5,764 nt of DNA from Dehalococcoidia bacterium (GTDB lineage Bacteria > Chloroflexota > Dehalococcoidia > Bin125): the NCBI GenBank assembly GCA_007571275.1, contig RKRS01000157.1:1-5764 (forward strand), written 5' to 3'. Position numbers and translations under genes: made by a program. How positions within the stretch are numbered: the first letter of the stretch is position 1; each line of letters starts with the position of its first letter. The notes under the pieces are model-generated. The model worked only from the letters and a program-made list of their open reading frames with translations. It searched no databases and had not been told where the DNA came from. Of this stretch, positions 1-5,764 are shown piece by piece.

Positions 1-254
1 GAAACGCTAGGACGAGGGGACGAGGCTGCGCTCCTTCGCCGGGTGGTTGCACCTCATAGAAGGTGGAGCACGATCGAGCATCCGGGCGGTTCAATCCTCA
101 CCTGCCCCAAAGGACGGGGTGCGACCGGGATAGCTTACCCCCATCTCTGCGCGTATCAACAGACTCCCCGGTGCCGAGCGGTAGCTGCTGGTAGCTACGT
201 TGGGTACTGGAACGTCGTCGACCGGTAGACCGCGATGGGTGGCGAGCTACCTGA
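1..254. other. Non-coding or decayed left flank
   Basis: No open frame here is convincing. The frame that reads DEGTRLRSFAGWLHL from position 11 is broken by TAG at 131-133 and 182-184. It then reads LLVATLGTG followed by SSTGRPRWVASYLSGG up to about 260, where the coding signal moves to the next frame. This could be the rotted 5' part of the pseudogene to the right or chance. Codon third positions are less GC-biased than downstream. The stretch holds a CRISPR-repeat-like motif (89-125) and a small inverted repeat, CACCT at 50-54 with AGGTG at 61-65. I see no tRNA and no clear promoter. Confidence 0.4.
89..125 (-). repeat. Solitary CRISPR-repeat-like sequence
   Basis: Read on the minus strand, this 37-base stretch begins GTCGCACC and ends GGTGAGGATTGAAC. 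Many type I CRISPR repeats, especially I-C-like ones, begin GTCGC and end GGATTGAAAC with a GC-rich stem between, so the outline matches with one A missing near the 3' end. The outer CACC/GGTG stem is present, and a CCCC/GGGG pairing is an alternative to it. No second copy is visible at one repeat-plus-spacer distance on either side, so this is not an array. It may be a relic, an orphan repeat or a coincidence. Confidence 0.2.
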
Positions 255-839
255 GCGGGGGAGAGGCTCGTTGACTTACTCGGCAAGCTATGCCACCGGG
301 GCGATCTCGCGTGGAATGCGAGGCTGGCCTACCCTCAACTCGTCGCGTGGCGCAGCTTGCTGTCGGCACAATACAGTCAGCCATGGGCTGAGTCGCGGCA
401 GCTACGCACATCTACGGGAACAGTTGTGCCTCAACGCTTCACCGTGCTCGATCCGGCCAATCCTCGATCCATCGCCGATGCCGCGCAGCAGCTCCATCAA
501 GCTCTCAACGATCACCACGCACCGCGCTCACTGGCGGAGCTATCGCTCAGCGACGCCGAAGTGCAGTGGCTGGACGACTGGGCCAGGCAGATGTCGCCCC
601 ACGCTGTCCGCTGGTGCGACGACACGCACATGTTGGCCCAACTCAGCGCCACCCGCCAACAGGCGTTCGGGCTGCTCTTCCCGGCGATGGCTGCCGAAAC
701 TGCCCGCCGCGAAGCCTCTGAGGGACAAGTCTGGACCTCTGTTCGACGCAAACTCTCTGCTCAAGCCCATGACGATCTGTTCGTTCAAGGCCAGCCCAAG
801 CAATCTCTCATAGACGCTATCGAGTCCGCCTGTCGACAT

Positions 840-842
840 TGA
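840..842 (+). other. In-frame premature TGA in the pseudogene
   Basis: The TGA separates two halves of one continuous reading frame (...SACRH, stop, RLRHVFGQEG...). The frame is unchanged across it, so this is a nonsense change rather than an indel. The sequence cat-TGA-cgt is what a CGA arginine codon would give after a C-to-T transition at a CpG, a common mutation type. The following base is C, a context that can be leaky, so low readthrough cannot be excluded. Confidence 0.6.
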
Positions 843-1737
843 CGTCTGCGCCACGTCTTTGGTCAGGAAGGCACACAGGTCTGGTACACGTCGATCTACC
901 TCCAGTTCGGCTTTACCCAACGCACCATCGCCTCGCGTCTACCGGCCCGTCTCGCACGCGCTGAATCCCTCCCCACAGCAGTCTGGCGCCTGCTCCACGG
1001 CGCAAACTTGGGGTCACCGAGCTTCCGTGACCTCTGGGATGCGCTTGTCAACCTCAGACGCCGCAACATCACCAGGGACCGAGCACAGCAGATCTGCTCC
1101 GACAACCCTTGGGCGCTCACAGAATGGATCCCCGATCTCCTCGAGGCAGCAGTCGCCCGCCCCGACCTCGACGACGCATCTCGAAACAGCGACGAGCCAG
1201 AGCCTTCTCTGTTCACTCTTCCTCGTCTGATCTGGGACGAAGCTCGACCGCACTTCGAAGTCGAGCTGATCAACCTCGCCGACGTCGTTGGCGACCTCCA
1301 GCCCGGCGCCTACCGTGTCGCTGCCCACAACGTCACCCTCGCCGAATTCACAATCGATGAGCTCGGAACGCCGCACGGTCTGCAGCCATTGCATCTTCCG
1401 CTTCTCCCAGCCCGGACCACGGCAACCGTCGAGCGGGGCGAAGGCGGTGATACCTGGACCGTCATCGCCTCCGAACAACTGACGCTCTGGGAACTCGGCG
1501 ATGAAGTCGCTGGCTTCCGAACGGACGGTTTTCCGCTCGACGCCTGGAGCAACCGCCTCGACCAGACACTGAGCTACCGACTCATCCTCGCTCCTGGCCT
1601 GGAACTCGAACCGACTCCGCGGCGCTATGTCCGGATCGACGACTGCTTGATCGTTCACTTAGAGAACGATTGGCCGTCCGACATGCGCGTCCTGCTCGAT
1701 GGCGAAGAAATCTGGTCCCCTGCCATTGCAGCAAGCA

Positions 1738-1758
1738 GACGCCGCGATCCGCGGCGTC
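1738..1758. repeat. Strong GC-rich hairpin, 9-bp arms
   Basis: Left arm GACGCCGCG (1738-1746), loop ATC, right arm CGCGGCGTC (1750-1758), with perfect pairing. It lies in the 3' part of the pseudogene, exactly where the coding signal changes frame, and 131 bases beyond the hsdR stop on the minus strand. There is no T-run on either side, so a classic intrinsic terminator is not supported. It could still stall polymerase or stabilise the hsdR transcript end, or be chance in GC-rich coding sequence. Confidence 0.45.
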
Positions 1759-1770
1759 CGCACGCGTGTC

Positions 1771-1790
1771 GCCGAGCCTCAGAGCTCGGC
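1771..1790. repeat. Second hairpin, 7-bp arms, possible terminator for hsdR
   Basis: Left arm GCCGAGC (1771-1777), six-base loop CTCAGA, right arm GCTCGGC (1784-1790), with perfect pairing. Together with the hairpin at 1738-1758 it makes a tandem pair 12 bases apart. It begins about 99 bases downstream of the hsdR stop on the minus strand. No T-tract follows on either strand, so termination is only a possibility. Confidence 0.4.
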
Positions 1791-1888
1791 CTTCGTTGAG
1801 CGCTTCGACTCGGAGCCGTCTCGCTGGCCCAAGCGGTTGGTGGATGCTCAGAGTGGTCTCGCGTTTTGCAGGGAACTACCTACAGCGC

Positions 1889-4800
1889 TCATTCTGATCC
1901 AACCCAATCCTCCGATAGCATCTCGGCCTGTTCCAGGACCAGCTGTGTGGCCTGATCCTGCTGGTCGGGTGGATAGCCGTGTCTTCTCAGGAGCCGACGT
2001 ACCGACGCGCGGAGCTGTGCGCGAACGTCCGCTCGCAGCGTCCAGTCGATCGTGGCGCTTGCTCGGACGGTGCTGACCAGCTCGCGAGCAATGTCTCTGA
2101 GCATCTCGTCCCCCAGCACGTCGACGGCGCTGTCATTCGCCCCAAGCGCGTCGTAGAAGGCGAGTTCGTCGTTTGTCAGTCCAAGCTCATCCCCACGCGC
2201 ACCGGCTTCGCGCATCTCTCGGGCCAGGTCAATGAGTTCCGCGATCACTTGGGACGCCTCGATTGATCGATTCCGATAACGAAGCAGCGTCCGCTCCAGC
2301 ATCTCCGCGAACGAGCGGGCCATGACAACGTTTTGGTGCCGCCTCATGACGATTTCACCGTTGAGCAGCCGTTGCAACGCCTCAATAGCCAGATTTCGAT
2401 GGGGCATCCCTTGAACTTCCACCAAGAATTCTTCAGAGAGTACCGAGAGGTCCGGTTTATCCAGGCCTGCAGCGCTGAAGATGTCGATGACGCCGTCCGG
2501 TGCAACCGCACGCGAGATAATCTGGCGTACCGCCAGTTCCAGCTCCTCGTCATGCTCTGTCTCACTCGCGGCTCGCTTGGCCAAGGCGGCACGAACTGCC
2601 TGGAAGAAGGCGACATCTTCGCGGATGCGCCGCGTTTCCGCGTGTGGCACAGCCAACGCGAACGCCTGGGTAAGCCCTCGAACAGCGTCGAGGCAGCGCT
2701 GTTTCCCGTTTTCCTGTTTGAGGATGTGCTCCAAGGCGAGCGGCAGTAGGGCCAGGCGATTCGATGGCGTACCAGAGCCCCACTCGGACCAATCGAAGCC
2801 GTGAAAGAGACCGCAGCAGACTTCGTGCCGTTCCAGCATCGCGGCCACGGCATCTGCCTGGTCGATCGTTGTCTGGCCCAGGCCGCCGCTCTCGGTGTAG
2901 ACGCCAAGCGCTGCTTTGAGTTCGGACGCCAGACCGAGGTAATCGACCACGAGCCCGCCGGGCTTGTCCTGAAACACTCGATTGACTCGCGCGATGGCCT
3001 GCATCAGGTTATGGCCGCGCATCGGCTTGTCGACGTACATAGTGTGCAGGCTGGGCGCGTCGAAGCCGGTCAGCCACATGTCCCGGACGAGCACGACCTG
3101 GAGCGAATTGCCAGGGTCTCGGAAGCGCCGCGCGAGCGCCTCCCGCACGACTTTGCTGCGGATGTGTTGTTGCCATCCTTGGGGATCAGAGGCGGAGCCG
3201 GTCATCACGACTTTGATCGTTCCCTGATCGTCGGCGTCTGCGTGCCACTCGGGCCGGAGTGCGACCAACTCCCGATACAGCTCCACGCAGATACGTCTAC
3301 TCATGCAGACGATCATCGCCTTTCCCTCGATTGCAGCTCGCCGCTGGTCGAAGTGTTCGACGATGTCTTGGGCGAGCAGTCTGAGCCGCTGCTGCGACCC
3401 GACGATTGCTTCGAGCTGCGCCCACTTGGTCTTCAGCCGCTCTGTGCGCTTGACCTCTTCGCCTTCAGTTGCGGCATCAAAGTCGCTATCGATGGTCGCG
3501 CGCGCAGATTCGCCGAGCGATAGTTGAGCGAGCCGGCTTTCGTAGTAGATCGGTACCGTGGCCCCATCCTCAACCGAGCGCTGGATGTCGTAGACGCTGA
3601 TGTAGTCACCGAACACGGCGCGCGTGTCCGCATCTTGTCGCTCAATCGGCGTGCCGGTGAAGCCGACGAAGGAGGCGTTAGGCAACGCCTCGCGCATGTG
3701 CGAGGCGAAACCGTCGATGAAGTCATACTGACTGCGGTGCGCCTCATCCGCGATCACGACGATATTGCGGCGCGTTGAGAGCGTCGGGTATCGATCGCCC
3801 GTTGTCTCCGGCAAGAACTTTTGGATCGTGGTGAAGATCACACCGCCTGACGCGACCGAAAGCCGTTGGCGCAGGTCGGCGCGGCTCTCGGCCAGAACCG
3901 GCGGTTGGCGCAGCAAGTCCTGACAACGCGAGAATGCGGCGAACAGCTGCTCGTCCAGATCGTTGCGGTCGGTCAGGACGACGACGGTGGGATTGGCCAT
4001 GGCCGGCTCGCGCACGATCGCGCCGGTGTAGAACGCCATGGTCAGGCTCTTGCCTGAACCCTGTGTATGCCAGACCACGCCGATACGGCGATCTCCAGGT
4101 TCGCCGCCTGGACGGCCTGTCTCATACCGTCCGGCCAATTCGGCCACTCGCGACGTCTGGTTACGCAGCTCCGACGCGCGCAGCGTCTCAGCGACGGCGA
4201 ACCGGACCGCGTGGAACTGATGGTAGCCAGCCATCTTCTTGACCAGCGCGCCGCTGCCGTCATCCTCAAAGACGATGCAGTGGCGAATCAGAGCGAGTAA
4301 CCGCTGCGGTTGGCAGACGCCCTTGAGCAGCACTTCCAGCTCGAGCGCGCCACGGTCCTCGACCTGCTCACCTGTGATCGTCCGCCAAGGCTTGAACCAC
4401 TCGCGACCGGCGGTCAGCGTGCCGATCCGCGCTTGCAGGCCGTCGGAGACGAGCAGCAACTCGTTCATGGCGAACAGCGACGGGAGCTCGGCTCGATAGG
4501 TCTGTAGTTGTCTCCAGGCTGACCAGATGTCGGCGCCTTCGTCAGTTGGGTGTTTCAGCTCAATCATCCCGAGCGGCAGACCGTTGACGAACAGGACTAT
4601 GTCGGGACGACGCCGATGCTGACCTTCAGCGACCGTGAACTGGTTGACCGCCAACCAATCATTCGCAAACGGGTTGCCATCGTCAATCACCACCGCCTGC
4701 GCCCCACGGATTGAACCGTCACCAGCGCGATACTCAACCGCGACGCCGTCCACGAGCATGCGATGAAACTCGCGGTTACGAGCCTCCAACGTCGAGCCGG

Positions 4801-5014
4801 ACGGATTGGTCAGCTTACGGAAGACGTCATCCAGCGCATCCTCGGGCAGCTCAGGATTGAGCGCCGCCAGCGCGTCCTGCAGGCGGTCCTCCAGCACGAC
4901 CTGCGAGTAGTCACGGCTCAGCTCTGGGCCAGACTCCGTCGCCCACCCCAGGTCGCTCAGCCAATTCAAGGCTGCCTGTTCAACTTCAGCCTCGTTGATG
5001 CCCGCATCGCTCAT
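1889..5014 (-). CDS. hsdR: Type I restriction enzyme subunit R (HsdR)
   Basis: This is the motor and nuclease subunit of a type I restriction-modification complex. With HsdM and HsdS it binds unmethylated target sites, pulls in DNA using ATP and cuts at a distance in the cytoplasm. At 1041 aa it has the usual family length and is intact. The N-terminal nuclease shows the PD-(D/E)xK set D138, E152 and K154 (PDIVLF...IELK) with QLQTY at 169-173 as the QxxxY motif. Helicase motifs follow in order: Walker A HTQGSGKS (316-323), VVVLTDRNDLDEQ (344-356), DEAH (423-426), GFTGTP (451-456), VRDMWLTGFDAP (643-654) and QAIARVNR (672-679). The C-terminus (about 840-940, including ALQRLLNGEI and LLRYRNRSIEA) matches the T1RH-like C/DUF3387 helical region. 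The ATG at 5014 has GGGAG seven bases upstream and lies 28 bases after the toxin gene, so co-transcription is likely. hsdM and hsdS are not visible and probably lie upstream, past the right edge. Confidence 0.97.
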   Translation of the reverse strand: MSDAGINEAEVEQAALNWLSDLGWATESGPELSRDYSQVVLEDRLQDALAALNPELPEDALDDVFRKLTNPSGSTLEARNREFHRMLVDGVAVEYRAGDGSIRGAQAVVIDDGNPFANDWLAVNQFTVAEGQHRRRPDIVLFVNGLPLGMIELKHPTDEGADIWSAWRQLQTYRAELPSLFAMNELLLVSDGLQARIGTLTAGREWFKPWRTITGEQVEDRGALELEVLLKGVCQPQRLLALIRHCIVFEDDGSGALVKKMAGYHQFHAVRFAVAETLRASELRNQTSRVAELAGRYETGRPGGEPGDRRIGVVWHTQGSGKSLTMAFYTGAIVREPAMANPTVVVLTDRNDLDEQLFAAFSRCQDLLRQPPVLAESRADLRQRLSVASGGVIFTTIQKFLPETTGDRYPTLSTRRNIVVIADEAHRSQYDFIDGFASHMREALPNASFVGFTGTPIERQDADTRAVFGDYISVYDIQRSVEDGATVPIYYESRLAQLSLGESARATIDSDFDAATEGEEVKRTERLKTKWAQLEAIVGSQQRLRLLAQDIVEHFDQRRAAIEGKAMIVCMSRRICVELYRELVALRPEWHADADDQGTIKVVMTGSASDPQGWQQHIRSKVVREALARRFRDPGNSLQVVLVRDMWLTGFDAPSLHTMYVDKPMRGHNLMQAIARVNRVFQDKPGGLVVDYLGLASELKAALGVYTESGGLGQTTIDQADAVAAMLERHEVCCGLFHGFDWSEWGSGTPSNRLALLPLALEHILKQENGKQRCLDAVRGLTQAFALAVPHAETRRIREDVAFFQAVRAALAKRAASETEHDEELELAVRQIISRAVAPDGVIDIFSAAGLDKPDLSVLSEEFLVEVQGMPHRNLAIEALQRLLNGEIVMRRHQNVVMARSFAEMLERTLLRYRNRSIEASQVIAELIDLAREMREAGARGDELGLTNDELAFYDALGANDSAVDVLGDEMLRDIARELVSTVRASATIDWTLRADVRAQLRASVRRLLRRHGYPPDQQDQATQLVLEQAEMLSEDWVGSE

Positions 5015-5021
5015 TGATGAT

Positions 5022-5026
5022 CTCCC
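5022..5026 (-). promoter_or_regulatory. Ribosome binding site of hsdR
   Basis: On the minus strand GGGAG lies seven bases before the ATG at 5014. It sits in the 28-base gap after the stop of the DUF5615 gene. It supports the chosen hsdR start and independent initiation on a shared transcript. Confidence 0.65.
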
Positions 5027-5042
5027 GGGGGCTGATACCAGA

Positions 5043-5471
5043 TCAGAGGTCTACCTCTCTGAGGGAAGGCGTCGACTCGTCGTTCAGAGCGGTAGCTCTG
5101 TAGTGGCGAACGCTTGGGCGTTTCTCGAACCTGGCCATCAGCTTGGGCAACACGAACGCGATGATGCGCAGCTGCTCCTTTCCGCTCATATGTCCCCGCG
5201 GCCTCTTGATCCACAGTGTGTTGGTTCCACTCCGCTGCAGAAGGGCTTTGTGCTGCTTCCTGGCCCGATCGTCCGCATGGATCCAAACAACTCCCTCTTC
5301 CCTGCACCACTCGATGATCTCGGGATCCTTGACGCCCCGTGAGCCAAACACCGTCACGACATCCTGAATGTCGTAGCCGACGAGCTGCAGGGCCCGGGCG
5401 ACCGGAGGCGCCAGTGACTCGTCTAGCAGGAAGCGCGGGTCACCGCGACCGAAGACTGAGTTCCCAGTCAC
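5043..5471 (-). CDS. DUF5615 family PIN-like toxin
   Basis: A predicted PIN-like ribonuclease of the DUF5615/Mut7-C-like group, which usually acts as the toxin of a pair with a DUF433 antitoxin. Counted from a GTG at 5471 it has 142 aa. The fold starts with RFLLDES, whose D17 is the first expected acidic residue. KDPEII follows (D49, E51), and VVWIHADDRARKQH carries D67 and D68 in the place where the family usually has a TxDxDF-type motif. After the core there is an extra tail of about 40 residues (KEQLRIIAFVLPKLM, then RPSVRHYRATAL). The start is uncertain: GTG 5471 has AGGCGG upstream, ATG 5486 has no spaced ribosome site, and the open frame runs back to a GTG at 5501. It overlaps the DUF433 gene by about 30 bases, which suggests translational coupling, and hsdR follows after 28 bases. 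The family assignment rests on sequence pattern; toxicity is inferred. Confidence 0.8.
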   Translation of the reverse strand: MTGNSVFGRGDPRFLLDESLAPPVARALQLVGYDIQDVVTVFGSRGVKDPEIIEWCREEGVVWIHADDRARKQHKALLQRSGTNTLWIKRPRGHMSGKEQLRIIAFVLPKLMARFEKRPSVRHYRATALNDESTPSLREVDL

Positions 5472-5764
5472 ACACCGCCTGCACATCCTCGGGTGGTACA
5501 CCGTACGCCGCCGCCACCCACTCGACTGAGTCTCCAGCCTCGACCATGCCGGCGACCGTTCGTGTGGGGATGCGTGTTCCGATCAGGCAGGGAGAGCCGA
5601 ACTGCACAGTCGGCTCCAGCAGCACACCCGGCACAGGCTCCCACGACCTCGCTGTGTGGGACTGCTCGTCGAACTGCAATCCGTGCACGGGGATGAGGTA
5701 GTTGCACAGCATGTCGAACGCCACCTGCCCTCCAGAGCTGGCGGAGATCAGCCGTTGCCGGAAA
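5440..5764 (-). CDS. DUF433 family antitoxin-like protein, 5' end cut by window edge
   Basis: The DUF433 core is clear: FGSPCLIGTRIPTRTVAGMV, then GDSVEWVAAAYGVPPEDVQAV, matching the family pattern of GTRIP, a helix with G-S/D-x-E-E, and P-x-x-V-x-A near the end. These small helix-turn-helix-like domains are usually antitoxins that pair with a DUF5615 toxin, as here. A GTG at 5724 would give 94 aa, but the same frame stays open to the edge (RQRLISASSGGQVAFDMLCN), and that stretch looks coding. It fits a longer version of the family with an additional N-terminal part. I therefore treat the gene as partial, with 107 residues visible. The TGA stop at 5442-5440 lies inside the start region of the toxin gene. 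It may autoregulate the downstream genes, by analogy with other antitoxins; no operator is visible because its promoter lies outside the window. Confidence 0.8.
   Translation of the reverse strand, partial: FRQRLISASSGGQVAFDMLCNYLIPVHGLQFDEQSHTARSWEPVPGVLLEPTVQFGSPCLIGTRIPTRTVAGMVEAGDSVEWVAAAYGVPPEDVQAVCDWELSLRSR

Larger units (their letters stand above)
255..1888 (+). pseudogene. Decayed large protein gene, possibly defence-associated
   Basis: A single plus frame reads as protein from 255 (GERLVDLLGKLCHRG...) through 839 (...IESACRH), meets TGA at 840-842, and resumes in the same frame without a shift (RLRHVFGQEGTQVWYTSIYL...) to about 1735. Codons on both sides of the TGA end mostly in G or C. 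After about 1735 the coding-like signal moves to another frame (ADAAIRGVRTRVAEPQ... to FCRELPTAL near 1888). The original frame ends at 1799 in an arginine-rich tail that looks out of frame. The 5' end probably also has a frame change in the G-run at 256-260. Without repair, two pieces could be translated: about 357-842 (TTG start) and 1008-1799 (TTG start). No domain with a known catalytic site is visible. The second half (residues such as LPRLIWDEARPHFEVELINL, then LTLWELGD, then RYVRIDDCLIVHLENDW) looks like beta-rich domains. From memory it is reminiscent of STY4851/ECs_5259-type proteins found near type I restriction genes; this assignment is weak. It converges on hsdR. It is not a fragment of hsdR. 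Confidence 0.6.

Noticed and set aside
86..102. tRNA T-arm (TTCAATC loop)
   Set aside because: The loop matches the tRNA consensus but the flanking stem fails after two pairs, and there is no anticodon arm or acceptor stem around it.
840..842. TGA as a selenocysteine codon
   Set aside because: The site lies in an ordinary basic stretch (SACRH, RLRHVF) with no redox motif. I saw no clear hairpin just downstream that would serve as a SECIS element, and a frame change elsewhere in the gene already points to decay.
1014..1658. Minus-strand open frame of 214 codons opposite the pseudogene
   Set aside because: The plus frame has the more protein-like composition and stays coding-like on both sides of this region. 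The minus frame shows no recognisable motif.
1720..1760. Programmed frameshift stimulated by the hairpin at 1738-1758
   Set aside because: Hairpins of this kind usually stimulate -1 slippage, whereas the frame change needed here is +1 (or -2). No slippery heptamer precedes it, so an indel is simpler.
2801..3523. Long plus-strand open frame of 240 codons inside hsdR
   Set aside because: It is antisense to an intact hsdR with every family motif; its translation shows no domain pattern. Such shadows are common opposite GC-rich genes.
5440..5443. GTGA stop/start overlap as the toxin start
   Set aside because: The GTG in this overlap opens a frame that stops after six codons. The toxin frame is a different one and must start further upstream, at 5471 or 5486.

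Overview
The window is a GC-rich bacterial segment that reads as part of a defence-type accessory region. Codons in the real frames end mostly in G or C, and GTG starts are used. This fits an actinobacterium or another high-GC lineage, but nothing in the window fixes the taxon.

Right half (minus strand). From the right edge leftwards lie a DUF433-family antitoxin-like gene cut by the window edge, an overlapping DUF5615 PIN-like toxin gene, and 28 bases later a full-length hsdR (1041 codons, positions 5014 to 1889). hsdR encodes the motor/nuclease subunit of a type I restriction-modification system. Its PD-(D/E)xK nuclease motif, Walker A, DEAH box and later helicase motifs are all intact. The three genes are close enough to share one transcript. 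hsdM and hsdS are not in the window and are expected beyond the right edge, which would place the toxin-antitoxin pair inside the restriction operon.

Left half (plus strand). From about 255 to 1888 there is the decayed remnant of one large protein gene of uncertain family, convergent with hsdR. One frame reads as protein from 255 to about 1735 but is broken by an in-frame TGA at 840-842. A one-base frame change near 1735 is needed to follow the coding signal to about 1888, and another probably lies in a G-run near 256-260. Its C-terminal half resembles, from memory only, large uncharacterised proteins of defence islands (STY4851/ECs_5259-like). Two strong hairpins (1738-1758, 1771-1790) sit where the last frame change occurs and downstream of hsdR.

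Positions 1-254 carry no convincing gene. They include one solitary sequence resembling a CRISPR repeat (89-125, minus orientation), without a second copy.

Working model, by inference: an active type I restriction module with an embedded DUF433/DUF5615 toxin-antitoxin pair, next to a former defence-associated gene that has been inactivated.
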